Numbered from the stretch's first letter, positions 18,113 to 28,962 are shown. The stretch is DNA of 64,000 nucleotides from Burkholderiales bacterium JOSHI_001 (GCA_000244995.1 CM001438.1:2752090-2816089), one strand, 5' to 3'. A program made the numbers and translations. Notes: generated by a model from the sequence alone, not told the origin.

Positions 18113-19345
18113 ATGAGCCAACGCGCCCCGATGATCACGCTGGACGAAGCCATGGCCCGCCTGGCCGATGGCGCGCTGTCGCACCGCATCCAGCAGACCG
18201 AGACCATCGCCAGCTTCGACGCGCTGGGCCGCGTGCTGGCGGCGCCGGTGGTGTCGCCCCTGTTCGTGCCTCCGGAAGACAACAGCTCGATGGACGGCTA
18301 CGCCCTGCGCGCGGCCGATGTGCCAGCAGCGGGCACGGTGCTGCCCGTCAGCCAGCGAATCCCGGCCGGCCACCCGGGCCAGCCACTGGCCCCGGGCAGC
18401 GCGGCGCGCATCTTCACCGGCGCCCAGGTGCCGGCCGCCGCCGACGCCATCGTGATGCAGGAACAGTGCGAAGCGGTCCCCGGTGAAGGCCTGGGTTCGG
18501 TGCGCGTGGACGTGCTGCCGCAGGCCGGGCACTGGATCCGCCGCCGCGGCGAAGACGTGATGGCCGGTAGCGTCGTGTTGAACGCCGGCGCGCGCCTCAC
18601 GCCCCAGGCCCTGGGCCTGGTGGCCACCGTGGGCGCGGCCCAGGTGCAGGTGCTGCGCCGCCCCCGCGTGGCGCTGTTTTCCACCGGTGACGAACTGGTC
18701 ATGCCGGGCCAGCCGCTGCCGCCCGGCGCCATCTACAACAGCAACCGTTACACCCTGCGCGCGTTGCTGCAGGCCGCGGGCTGCGAGGTCACCGACCTGG
18801 GCATCGTGCCCGACACGCTGGAAGCCACCCGCGACACTCTGCGCCGGGCGGCGGCGGGCAACGACCTGATCCTTACTTCCGGCGGCGTGTCGGTGGGCGA
18901 AGAGGACCACATCCGCCCCGCGGTGACCGCCGAAGGCGAGGTGCAGATGTGGCAGGTGGCGATGAAGCCCGGCAAGCCGCTGGCCTTCGGGCGCGTGGGA
19001 ACGGCCGCCTTCATGGGCCTGCCGGGCAACCCGGTGTCCAGCTTCATCACCTTCCTGCTGGCGGTGGCGCCGGTGCTGCGGGTGATGCAGGGCATGCCGG
19101 CCGGGCTGCCGGCGGCGCTGCACCTGCGCGCGGCCTTCGCCTGGCCGAAACCCGACAAGCGGCGCGAGTTCATGCGCGCGCGCTTGAACGCCTTGGGCGA
19201 GTTGGAACTGTTTCCCAACCAGAGTTCGGGCGTCATGACCTCGGCCGTGTGGGCCGACGGCCTGGTGGACAACCCGGCCAGCCAGGCCGTGACGCCGGGG
19301 GACACCGTGCGCTTCCTGCCGCTTTCCGAGCTGATCCACCGATGA
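18113..19345 (+). CDS. moeA: Molybdopterin molybdenumtransferase MoeA (copy 2)
   Basis: This is a second MoeA/gephyrin-like molybdenum insertase, 410 residues from ATG 18113 (MSQRAPMITLDEAMARL). It has PEDNSSMDGYALRA near residue 57, TSGGVSVGEEDHIRPAV around 255 and GLPGNPVSSFITF around 302. It differs at most positions from the copy at 2338-3621, so the two are old paralogs rather than a recent duplication. It overlaps moaD by four bases (ATGA), placing this copy in the mobB-moeA-moaD-moaE set. Confidence 0.95.
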   Translation: MSQRAPMITLDEAMARLADGALSHRIQQTETIASFDALGRVLAAPVVSPLFVPPEDNSSMDGYALRAADVPAAGTVLPVSQRIPAGHPGQPLAPGSAARIFTGAQVPAAADAIVMQEQCEAVPGEGLGSVRVDVLPQAGHWIRRRGEDVMAGSVVLNAGARLTPQALGLVATVGAAQVQVLRRPRVALFSTGDELVMPGQPLPPGAIYNSNRYTLRALLQAAGCEVTDLGIVPDTLEATRDTLRRAAAGNDLILTSGGVSVGEEDHIRPAVTAEGEVQMWQVAMKPGKPLAFGRVGTAAFMGLPGNPVSSFITFLLAVAPVLRVMQGMPAGLPAALHLRAAFAWPKPDKRREFMRARLNALGELELFPNQSSGVMTSAVWADGLVDNPASQAVTPGDTVRFLPLSELIHR

Positions 19346-19593
19346 GCCTGACCGTGCGCTACTTCGCCTCGCTGCGCGAAGCCCTGGGCCCGGCCGAAAC
19401 CCTGCCGCATGTGCCCGGGCTGACGCTCGGCGCGCTGCGCTCGCAACTGGTGGCCCGTGGCGGTGCGCATGCGCAAGCGCTGGCGCCAGGGCGCGCGGTG
19501 CGCTGCGCCATCAACCAGGTGATGGCCGATGAGGCCGCCGAGGTGCCCGAAGGCGCCGAGGTGGCTTTCTTCCCGCCGGTGACCGGAGGCTGA
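19342..19593 (+). CDS. moaD: Molybdopterin synthase small subunit MoaD
   Basis: MoaD is the ubiquitin-like sulfur carrier of molybdopterin synthase; its C-terminal glycine is thiocarboxylated and the sulfur passed to precursor Z by MoaE. The gene encodes 83 residues starting MSLTVRYFASLREALG and ending in the required Gly-Gly (FFPPVTGG). The ATG overlaps the moeA stop by four bases, and moaE follows four bases after its stop, so subunit synthesis is coupled. Confidence 0.95.
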   Translation: MSLTVRYFASLREALGPAETLPHVPGLTLGALRSQLVARGGAHAQALAPGRAVRCAINQVMADEAAEVPEGAEVAFFPPVTGG

Positions 19594-19597
19594 GCCG

Positions 19598-20080
19598 ATG
19601 ACCGCACGGGTGCGCATCCAGACCGAGGACTTCGACCTCGGCACCGAAGTGGCCGCGGTGCGCGCCGGCAACCCGGCGGTGGGCGCGGTGGCGGCCTTTG
19701 TCGGCACGGTGCGCGACCGCAACGCGGGCGGCCCGGCCGACATCAGCGCGATGGAACTGGAGCACTACCCCGGCATGACCGAAAAGGCCATCGAGGCCAT
19801 GATCGACGACGCGATGCGGCGCTTTCGGGTGCTGGGCGCGCGCGTCATCCACCGCGTGGGGCCGCTGAAGCCGCTGGACCAGATCGTGCTGGTGGTGGTC
19901 ACGTCCACCCACCGTGGCGACGCCTTCCAGGCCTGCGAATTCCTGATGGATTACCTGAAGACCCAGGCCCCGTTCTGGAAGAAGGAGACCACGCCCGAGG
20001 GCGCGCGCTGGGTGGACGCCCGCGTGGCCGATGACGCCGCGCTGGCGCGCTGGGGCATCACCGCGTCCAACGCCGGATGA
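19598..20080 (+). CDS. moaE: Molybdopterin synthase catalytic subunit MoaE
   Basis: MoaE converts cyclic pyranopterin monophosphate to molybdopterin using sulfur from MoaD. The 160-residue protein has the family segments GAVAAFVGTVRD, MELEHYPGMTEKAI, HRVGPLKPLDQIVLV and the C-terminal lysine-rich active site APFWKKETTPEGARWV. It follows moaD directly and overlaps crcB by four bases (ATGA). Confidence 0.96.
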   Translation: MTARVRIQTEDFDLGTEVAAVRAGNPAVGAVAAFVGTVRDRNAGGPADISAMELEHYPGMTEKAIEAMIDDAMRRFRVLGARVIHRVGPLKPLDQIVLVVVTSTHRGDAFQACEFLMDYLKTQAPFWKKETTPEGARWVDARVADDAALARWGITASNAG

Positions 20081-20466
20081 GCAGCACACCCGGCCTGGCG
20101 CAATGGGCGGCGGTGGGTGCCGGTGCCGCGCTGGGCGCCATGGCCCGCTACGCCCTGGGCCTGTGGCTGAATCCGCTGTGGCAGGGCTTCCCGCTGGGCA
20201 CCTTGGCGGTGAACGGCCTGGGCGGCCTGGTGATGGGCCTGGCCATGGTGCTGTTCATGCACAACCCGCACGAGACCTGGCGCCTGTTCGCGGTGACCGG
20301 GGTGCTGGGCGGCTTCACCACCTTCTCGGCCTTTTCGGCCGAATCGCTGGGCCTGGTGCAGCGTGGCGACTGGGGCCTGGCGGTGGCCCACACCCTGGCC
20401 CATGTGCTGGGCGCGCTGGCCTGTGCGGCCCTGGGCTTTGCGCTGGCGCGGCTGGTCTGGCGTTGA
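20077..20466 (+). CDS. crcB: Fluoride channel CrcB/FluC
   Basis: This is a small dual-topology membrane channel that exports fluoride. The 129-residue protein has about four hydrophobic helices and the signature GGFTTFSAFSAESLG containing the Phe/Thr residues that line the pore, plus NGLGGLVMG. It overlaps the moaE stop by four bases, so it is the last gene of the alaA-to-crcB run. No fluoride riboswitch can precede it in this position, so its expression appears tied to the operon. Confidence 0.94.
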   Translation: MSSTPGLAQWAAVGAGAALGAMARYALGLWLNPLWQGFPLGTLAVNGLGGLVMGLAMVLFMHNPHETWRLFAVTGVLGGFTTFSAFSAESLGLVQRGDWGLAVAHTLAHVLGALACAALGFALARLVWR

Positions 20467-20480
20467 GGCGCGGTGCCGGG

Positions 20481-21014
20481 TCAGTTCAACAGCCGTGTTT
20501 CGGGCTGGGCGGGCTCGGTGGGCGGCGCGGGTTCTTCCTGCAGGACGCCCCAATCGGCCTGCTTCAGCGCCTGAGCCAGCAATTGCTGCAGGCCGGTCAC
20601 CAGTTGCGGCGTCAACTGCAGGGTCATGTGGCGGCGCTTGTCGTCCAGCAACACCAGCTTCAGCTGGTTGGCGGGCAATTGGGTCAGCTGCACTTCGGCC
20701 ACCAGCATGGGCTCTTCGCCCAGCGGCTGCTCGCGCACCGTGGCCACGAAGGGGGTCTTGAAGTCCGCACCCTGCAGCGACTGGCTGCGCGCGGCCTGCG
20801 CCACCATGGCCTGGGCCTCGGGCACCACCACGGCGTGCGGCGTGGCCGTGGCCAGGTGCAGCTTTGTCACAATGCCCCCCAGGGGTTGCCACAGGCGCAG
20901 CATCAGGCGCCGCGTGAGCCAGGCCTGGAAGAGCTGGTCGTCGCGCGTGCGCACGCGCAGCAGCAGCCGGTCGGCGTTGGTGTTGTAGGAGACGGAGGCT
21001 TGATGGATATCCAC
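20481..21014 (-). CDS. Conserved-looking protein of unknown function
   Basis: I do not recognise this 177-residue protein. It lacks a signal peptide or membrane helices and has alternating hydrophobic residues typical of beta strands (LKLVLLDDKRRHMTLQL, MLVAEVQLTQLP), with an acidic, proline-rich tail (EEPAPPTEPAQPETRLLN). The frame is open to 21089, but the family-like part starts at GTG 21014 (VDIHQASVSYNTNADRLLLR), and a longer form would overlap the divergent flavin reductase gene. The amphipathic pattern and convergence with crcB support a real gene. No function is proposed. Confidence 0.65.
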   Translation of the reverse strand: MDIHQASVSYNTNADRLLLRVRTRDDQLFQAWLTRRLMLRLWQPLGGIVTKLHLATATPHAVVVPEAQAMVAQAARSQSLQGADFKTPFVATVREQPLGEEPMLVAEVQLTQLPANQLKLVLLDDKRRHMTLQLTPQLVTGLQQLLAQALKQADWGVLQEEPAPPTEPAQPETRLLN

Positions 21015-21061
21015 GGTGCAGGGCCCGACAGCGTCACCATTGTGCCTGCCGGCCCGCGGCC

Positions 21062-21571
21062 ATGAGTGCCCCCGCTTCCGGTGTGCCATCCCCTCTGGAT
21101 GCGCGGGCCTTGCGCGGTGTGCTGGGGCGCTGGTCCACTGGCGTGGCCGTGATCACCTGCGTGGACGCCCAGGGCGGCCCGATGGGGCTGACGGCCAATT
21201 CCTTCGCGTCGCTGTCGCTGGACCCGCCGCTGGTGTTGTGGAGCCTGCGCCTTGTCAGCCCGTCGCTGCCAGCCTTCACGGCTGCCAGCCACTTCGCGGT
21301 GAATGTGCTGGCCGAGAACCAGGTGGACCTGGCGCGGCTGTTCGCCTCCCCCGCGACCGACCGCTTTTCGCAGGGCCTGTGGAGCGCCGGCCTGGGGCAG
21401 GCGCCGGTGCTGGCAGGCTGTGCCGCGGTGCTGGAATGCGCACTGGTGTCGGCCCAGGTGGCCGGCGACCACACCCTGTTCACCGGCCAGGTGCAGCGCA
21501 TGGTGGACAGCGCCATTGCACCCCTGCTGTTCCAGGCCGGGCACTACCGCATGCTGGGGGAAATACTGTGA
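21062..21571 (+). CDS. Flavin reductase (FMN-binding split-barrel family)
   Basis: This is a probable NAD(P)H:FMN/FAD oxidoreductase that supplies reduced flavin to a partner monooxygenase. The 169-residue protein shows the flavin-reductase pattern STGVAVITC...GLTANSFASLSLDPPLVLWSL and FAVNVLAENQ, with GDHTLFTGQV near the end. It is first in a five-gene run joined by 4-base overlaps: its stop overlaps the GTG of the NicX-like gene. Its place here suggests the partner is in the same operon, the best candidate being the acyl-CoA-dehydrogenase-fold protein at 23416. Confidence 0.88.
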   Translation: MSAPASGVPSPLDARALRGVLGRWSTGVAVITCVDAQGGPMGLTANSFASLSLDPPLVLWSLRLVSPSLPAFTAASHFAVNVLAENQVDLARLFASPATDRFSQGLWSAGLGQAPVLAGCAAVLECALVSAQVAGDHTLFTGQVQRMVDSAIAPLLFQAGHYRMLGEIL

Positions 21572-22602
21572 ACGCCGTGCGCCTGGAAGCCAAGTGGGTG
21601 GACATGTTCGAGCAGGTGTTCCGCCTGTGCGGCGTGAACGCGGGCGACGCCTGTGCGGTGCTGTCCGAAACCCAGAGCCGGCCCGACCTGCCGCAACTGG
21701 CCGAAGGGGCCTTGCTGCGCATCGGCGCGCGGCCCTTCCACATCGTGCTGCCGGCCCGGCCCTTGACGGCGCCGGTGCCGGTGCGCTCCACCGGCGCGTC
21801 GGACGCCATCGGCCGCCTGGGCCCGGTGGTGCAGGCCCTGGCGGCCAGCGTCTTCGTGGCCGACTGCACCGTGGAAGGCCTGCAGCATGCGGTGGAACTG
21901 CCACAGATCCTGGCCGGCGGCGCGCGCGTGCTCGCCATCAGCCATGAGCACCCGGAAATCCTGGAACGCTGCCTGCCGCGCGCCGAGGACGAAGCGCCGG
22001 TGCGCGATGCGATGCGGCGCTTGAAGGCGGCCAAAGCCATGACCGTCAGCTCGGCCGCCGGCACCGACCTGCATGTCGACTTGAAGGGCGCGCGCGTGGG
22101 GGGCGTCTGGGGATTCACCAGCAAGCCGGGCACGCTGTCGCACTGGCCCGCCGGCCTGGTGCTGGCCTTTCCGGCTGCGGGCACGGTGAACGGCACGCTG
22201 GTGCTGGATCGCGGCGACGTGAACCTCACCTTCAAGCGCTACCTGGCCGATCCGGTGCGCCTGGACATCCGCGACGACCATGTGGTGGACGTGGCCGGCG
22301 ACAGCGTGGACGCCGACTTCATGCGCGGCTACTTTGAAAGCTGGGGCGACCGTTCGGCCTACGCGGTGTCTCACGTCGGCTGGGGCCTGAACCGCGGTGC
22401 GCGCTGGGACGCCATGCTGTTCCACGACAAGGCCGACTTCAACGGCACCGAACTGCGTGCCTTCGCGGGCAACTTCCTGTATTCCACCGGCGCCAACGAG
22501 GTGGCCGGCCGCCACACCCTGGGCCACTTCGACCTGCCGCTGCGCCGCTGCACCGTGGCGCTGGACGGCCAGGAGGTGGTGCGCAAGGGGGTGCTGTTGT
22601 GA
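21568..22602 (+). CDS. NicX-like ring-opening dioxygenase (2,5-dihydroxypyridine dioxygenase family)
   Basis: This 344-residue protein resembles Pseudomonas NicX, an iron(II) extradiol-type enzyme that opens 2,5-dihydroxypyridine to N-formylmaleamate. Shared segments include DHWPSG/SHWPAG, GTLVLDxGD, SHVGWGLNRGARWDAM and FAGNFLYSTGANEVAGRHTLGHFDLPLRR. His269, His320 and Asp322 fall at the positions of the NicX iron ligands His265, His318 and Asp320. It starts at GTG 21568, overlapping the reductase stop, and its own stop overlaps the hydrolase GTG. Such proteins are often labelled peptidase M29, which the ligand pattern argues against. The exact substrate is unknown. Confidence 0.85.
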   Translation: MNAVRLEAKWVDMFEQVFRLCGVNAGDACAVLSETQSRPDLPQLAEGALLRIGARPFHIVLPARPLTAPVPVRSTGASDAIGRLGPVVQALAASVFVADCTVEGLQHAVELPQILAGGARVLAISHEHPEILERCLPRAEDEAPVRDAMRRLKAAKAMTVSSAAGTDLHVDLKGARVGGVWGFTSKPGTLSHWPAGLVLAFPAAGTVNGTLVLDRGDVNLTFKRYLADPVRLDIRDDHVVDVAGDSVDADFMRGYFESWGDRSAYAVSHVGWGLNRGARWDAMLFHDKADFNGTELRAFAGNFLYSTGANEVAGRHTLGHFDLPLRRCTVALDGQEVVRKGVLL

Positions 22603-23405
22603 CCGGCCGGCTCGTCAGCGCGGCGCCGCTGGCGCACCTGCGCTGGGACGCTGGCGCTGCCCCGCGCGGCTGGGCCGTGCTGCTGCACGGCGTGGGCGGG
22701 GGGCGCGAAGCCTGGATGGGCGTCGCGCCCACGCTGGCGCGCATCGGTTGGAACGTGGCCGCGGTGGACCTGCCGGGCTACGGCCTGACGCCCGCCATCA
22801 CCCCTTACGACCTGGCCGGCCTGGCGGCCCGGGTGCTGGCCCTGCTGGACCACCTGGACGCACCGCGCGCCCTGCTGGTGGGCCACAGCATGGGTGGCAT
22901 GCTGGCGCAGGAGGTCCATGCCTTGGCGCCCGAACGCGTGTCCGGCCTGGTGCTGGCCAACACCTCGCCCGCCTTCGGCCGCCCGGAAGGCGACTGGCAG
23001 CAGGACTTCCTGCGCCAGCGCTTCGCGCCACTGGATGCGGGGCTGGGCATGGCCGGCCTGGCCGCGCAGCTGGTGCCCGCCATGCTGGGTCCGGACGCGC
23101 CGGCCGCCGCGGCCCAGGCCGCGTTGGCCTTGATGGCCGGCGTGCCCGAAGCCACCTACCGCGCCGCCCTGGCCGCCCTGGTGGCCTTCGACCGCCGCGC
23201 CGCGCTGGCCAGCATCACCGTGCCCACGCTGGTGATCACCGGCGAGCACGACCAGGCCGCGCCGCCGGCCGTGTCCCAGCGCATGGCGCAGAAGATCCCG
23301 CGCGCCGTGCTGTCCATCCTGCCGGGCGCCGGGCACCTGGCGCCCATTGAGCAGCCTGCGGCCTTCGCCCGCGCGCTGGATGTGTTCCTGACCACCGTGG
23401 CCTGA
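22599..23405 (+). CDS. Alpha/beta hydrolase, possibly NicD-like deformylase
   Basis: This 268-residue alpha/beta-hydrolase has the oxyanion segment LLHGVGGGREAW, the nucleophile elbow GHSMGG, an acid in ITGEHDQAAPP and the catalytic histidine in GAGHLAPIEQP. In the nicotinate pathway the enzyme after NicX is NicD, an alpha/beta hydrolase that removes formate from N-formylmaleamate. Placement directly after a NicX-like gene, with a 4-base GTGA overlap, suggests an equivalent role, though hydrolysis of another ring-fission product is equally possible. Confidence 0.85.
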   Translation: MTGRLVSAAPLAHLRWDAGAAPRGWAVLLHGVGGGREAWMGVAPTLARIGWNVAAVDLPGYGLTPAITPYDLAGLAARVLALLDHLDAPRALLVGHSMGGMLAQEVHALAPERVSGLVLANTSPAFGRPEGDWQQDFLRQRFAPLDAGLGMAGLAAQLVPAMLGPDAPAAAAQAALALMAGVPEATYRAALAALVAFDRRAALASITVPTLVITGEHDQAAPPAVSQRMAQKIPRAVLSILPGAGHLAPIEQPAAFARALDVFLTTVA

Positions 23406-23415
23406 AGAGACAAGC

Positions 23416-24702
23416 ATGACCCCAGCCAGCACCCCCACCCCGGGCTACAAGCCCTCGCACATTGCCGGCACGCCGGAGTCGCTGACCGCGCAGCAGCGTG
23501 AACTGGTGGCGCTGGCCGCCGAATTGGGCGCCACGCGCTTTGCCGACCGCGCCGCGCGCTACGACCGCGAGGCCATCTTTCCCACCGAGAACTACCACGA
23601 CCTGCGCGACGCCGGCCTGCTGGGCATCTGCGTTCCCAAGGCGCAAGGCGGGCAGGGCGCGGACTTCGCCACCTACGTGATGGTGGCCGCCGAGATTGGG
23701 CGCCATTGCGGTGCCACGGCGCTGTCCTTCAACATGCACGTCAGCTCCTGCATGTGGTCGGGCTTCATCGCCGACGCCCTGGACATGACATCCGAGCAGC
23801 GCGCCGAGCACGAACGCATCCGCGCCATCCACTACGAGCGCATCGTCAAGCACGGCAAGGTGTACGCCCAACCCTTTTCCGAAGGCGGCGCCGCCGCGGC
23901 CGGCGCCGCGCCCTGGGAAACCCAGGCCAGGAAGGTGGACGGCGGCTACCTCATCAACGGCAAGAAGATCTTTGCCTCCCTGGCCGGGGCGGCCGACTTC
24001 TACGGCGTGCTGTGCACGCTGCAACGCCCCGATGCCCCGGGCGGGGGCTCGCGGCGCGACTCCATGTACCTGGCGGTGCCGTCCGATGCGCCCGGCGTGT
24101 CGGTCACCGGCGACTGGGACCCTCTGGGCATGCGCGGCACGGTCAGCCGCACCCTGCTGTTCAAGGATGTGTTCGTGCCCGACGACGCGCGGCTGATGCC
24201 CGAGGGCATGTACTTCCAGGCTGCCACGCGCTTTCCCCACATGTTCGCGACGCTGTCGCCCACCTACATGGGCATTGCCCAGGCGGCCTACGACTTCACG
24301 GTGAAGTACCTGCGGGCCGAACTGCCCGGCATGCCGCCGGTGCGCCGGCGCATGTACCCCACCAAGCAGATCGCGGTGGCGCAGATGCGCATCACGCTGG
24401 AACAAACCCGCGCGCTGTTCCTGCAGACCGCGCGTGAAGCCCGCATCGACCCCGACAAGGACACCCGCATGCGCCTGTATGCGGCGCACTACACCATCAT
24501 GGAGAACGCCAACGCGCTGTCGGCACTGGCCATCCGCACCTGCGGCGGGCAGAGCATGCTCAAGAGCCTGCCGCTGGAACGCCTGTACCGCGACAGCCGC
24601 TGCGGCAGCCTGATGCTGCCCTGGACCGCCGAGCTGTGCCTGGACCGCCTGGGGCGCGAGTGCCTGTACGAAGCCGGCGAGAAGGACGAGGCCATCGAGT
24701 GA
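23416..24702 (+). CDS. Acyl-CoA-dehydrogenase-fold flavoprotein, apparently without catalytic Glu
   Basis: This 428-residue protein has the acyl-CoA dehydrogenase fold: N-terminal helices (LGICVPKAQGGQG), the beta domain (YLINGKKIFASLAGAADF) and the C-terminal helical domain (CGGQSMLKSLPLERLYRDSR). Where usual members carry the base in IYEGTSE after RDAR, it reads CGSLMLPWTAELCLDRLG, with Leu401 at the glutamate position; the alternative glutamate site of isovaleryl-CoA dehydrogenases also looks unoccupied (FPHMFATL). Fold members that lost this base include flavin monooxygenases such as IacA and DszC that need a reductase. With a reductase gene in this operon, monooxygenase activity is a reasonable inference. 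Confidence 0.8.
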   Translation: MTPASTPTPGYKPSHIAGTPESLTAQQRELVALAAELGATRFADRAARYDREAIFPTENYHDLRDAGLLGICVPKAQGGQGADFATYVMVAAEIGRHCGATALSFNMHVSSCMWSGFIADALDMTSEQRAEHERIRAIHYERIVKHGKVYAQPFSEGGAAAAGAAPWETQARKVDGGYLINGKKIFASLAGAADFYGVLCTLQRPDAPGGGSRRDSMYLAVPSDAPGVSVTGDWDPLGMRGTVSRTLLFKDVFVPDDARLMPEGMYFQAATRFPHMFATLSPTYMGIAQAAYDFTVKYLRAELPGMPPVRRRMYPTKQIAVAQMRITLEQTRALFLQTAREARIDPDKDTRMRLYAAHYTIMENANALSALAIRTCGGQSMLKSLPLERLYRDSRCGSLMLPWTAELCLDRLGRECLYEAGEKDEAIE

Positions 24703-26201
24703 CGGCGCACCCTGCCGCCGTCCTGGATGCCCGGTGGCGTGCGGTTTGCGACGCCGACCCGCAGGCCGACCTGCTGCACAGCGGCACCCTGGTGCTGTCG
24801 CGCGGCGAATTCGAGGCCCTGGTGGCGGTGGAAGCCCAGCGCCTGCGCGAGGCCGGCTTGGCGTCGGGCGACATCGTTGCCTGGCTGGGCATCAACACGC
24901 CGCAGATGCTGGCGCTGCTGCTCGCCTGCGCCCGCGTGGGCACCGTCTTCCTGCCGCTGAACTGGCGCCTGGCGGCCGATGAACTGGCCGCGATCTGCCG
25001 CCATGCCGGCGTGGCCCTGCTGAAGGGTTCGGCCGATCAGCGTGCGTTGGCGGCCGAGTTGCGTGCCAGCGGGGCCGTGCCGGCCCGGGTGAGCGCGCGC
25101 CCCCCGAGTGGCCTGCAAGCGGACGATGTGATGCTGGTCTACACCTCGGGCACCACCGGCCGGCCCAAGGGCGCCATCCACACCCAGCAAGGCATGCTGG
25201 CCAATGCCGAGATGGCGATCGCGGTGCAGGGCCTGGACCCGGCCACGCGCGCCCTGGCCGTGCTGCCGATGTTCCACGTGGGCGGGCTGTGCATCCAGGT
25301 GCTGCCCACCCTGCTGGCCGGCGGGCAGGTGATGCTGCACGCCCGCTTCGACCCCGGTGCCTGGCTGCACGACGTGGGCGCCTGGCGGCCCAGCACCAGC
25401 CTGCTGGTGCCAGCCACCCTGCAGGCCCTGCTGGCCCACCCGGACTGGGCCGCGGCCGAATTGCACTCGCTGCGCTTCGTCAACAGCGGATCCTCGGTGG
25501 TGCCGGTGCCGCTGATCGAGGCCTTCCACGCCCGCGGCGTGCCGGTGGCCCAGGTCTACGGCTCCACCGAGACCGGGCCGTTCTCCATCGCCTTGAAGCC
25601 CCACCAGGCCCTGGCCCAGGTGGGGCGCGTGGGCCAGCCGGCACCAGGGGTCAGCCTGCGCCTGGCCGACCGCAGCCACCAGCCCGTGGCGCCCGGCATG
25701 GTGGGGGAAATCCAGCTGCGTGGCCCCAACCTCATGCGGGCTTACCACCGCGAGCCGCATGAAATCGCCTTCACACCGGACGGCTGGTTCGCCACCGGCG
25801 ACCTGGGCCTGACCCACCCCGACGGCATGACCGAGGTGGTGGGGCGCCTGAAGGACATGGTCATCTCCGGGGGCGAGAACATCTTCCCGGCCGAGATCGA
25901 GAACCTGCTGGTGGCCGCCCCCGGCCTGGCCGAGTGTGCGGTGGTGGGCCTGCCCGATGAACGCTGGGGCGAGGTGCCGGTGCTGGCGGTGGTGGCCCAA
26001 CCCGGCGCCGAACTGGACCTGGCCCTGCTGCGCGCCCACTACGAAAGCCGGCTGGCGCGCTTCAAGCACCCGCGCCAGGTGCTTCAACTGCCAGCCCTGC
26101 CCAGGACGGCACTGGGCAAGGTGCAGAAGCCGGCGCTGGTGGCGCTGTTGCAGGCCGAGTTGCAGGCGCTGTTGAGCCAGGACAAGCCCAACCCAGGCTA
26201 G
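24699..26201 (+). CDS. Acyl-CoA ligase (AMP-forming)
   Basis: This class I adenylate-forming enzyme would join an organic acid to CoA. The 500-residue protein has P-loop YTSGTTGRPKGAIHTQQGML, VYGSTETGPFS, DGWFATGDLG, the hinge GRLKDMVISGGENIFPAEIE and the C-terminal catalytic lysine in TALGKVQKPAL. It starts at GTG 24699, overlapping the preceding stop by four bases; the longer open frame from 24636 lies within the upstream gene. It is the last gene of the run. The substrate, aromatic or aliphatic, is not evident. Confidence 0.9.
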   Translation: MTAHPAAVLDARWRAVCDADPQADLLHSGTLVLSRGEFEALVAVEAQRLREAGLASGDIVAWLGINTPQMLALLLACARVGTVFLPLNWRLAADELAAICRHAGVALLKGSADQRALAAELRASGAVPARVSARPPSGLQADDVMLVYTSGTTGRPKGAIHTQQGMLANAEMAIAVQGLDPATRALAVLPMFHVGGLCIQVLPTLLAGGQVMLHARFDPGAWLHDVGAWRPSTSLLVPATLQALLAHPDWAAAELHSLRFVNSGSSVVPVPLIEAFHARGVPVAQVYGSTETGPFSIALKPHQALAQVGRVGQPAPGVSLRLADRSHQPVAPGMVGEIQLRGPNLMRAYHREPHEIAFTPDGWFATGDLGLTHPDGMTEVVGRLKDMVISGGENIFPAEIENLLVAAPGLAECAVVGLPDERWGEVPVLAVVAQPGAELDLALLRAHYESRLARFKHPRQVLQLPALPRTALGKVQKPALVALLQAELQALLSQDKPNPG

Positions 26202-26275
26202 TTCGCCGGCGCACACGGCCAGGCCCTTGAAAAGCGGGCCGCATGCCTCAGGTTCAGCGCAACTTGGAGAAATTC

Positions 26276-28864
<2,589 letters not shown>

Positions 28865-28916
28865 GCAGTTCGAACCCAGCAGCCGCCGCGGATCCGGCTC
28901 CGCCGGTCCGCCAGCG

Positions 28917-28959
28917 GCGCCCCCTGGGGGGAGGCGGCCGAAGGCCGCTGCGGGGGGCG
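28917..28959. terminator. GC-rich inverted repeat between convergent clpB and a minus-strand gene
   Basis: GCGCCCC and GGGGGGCG flank an inner GCGGCCGAAGGCCGC hairpin, just after clpB and just before the convergent gene end at 28963. There is no clear T-run on either strand, so a bidirectional transcription stop is plausible but unproven. Confidence 0.4.
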
Positions 28960-28962
28960 TTG

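Noticed and set aside
20040-20080. Fluoride riboswitch before crcB
   Set aside because: crcB overlaps moaE by four bases, leaving no leader.
21062-26201. A complete nicotinate-type nic pathway
   Set aside because: Only NicX-like and possible NicD-like proteins are present; no NicF, NicE or ring-hydroxylating NicA/NicB is seen.
26224-26260. Heat-shock promoter of clpB
   Set aside because: The -35-like CCTTGAAA is present, but no CCCCAT-type -10 lies at the right distance; not listed as a feature.
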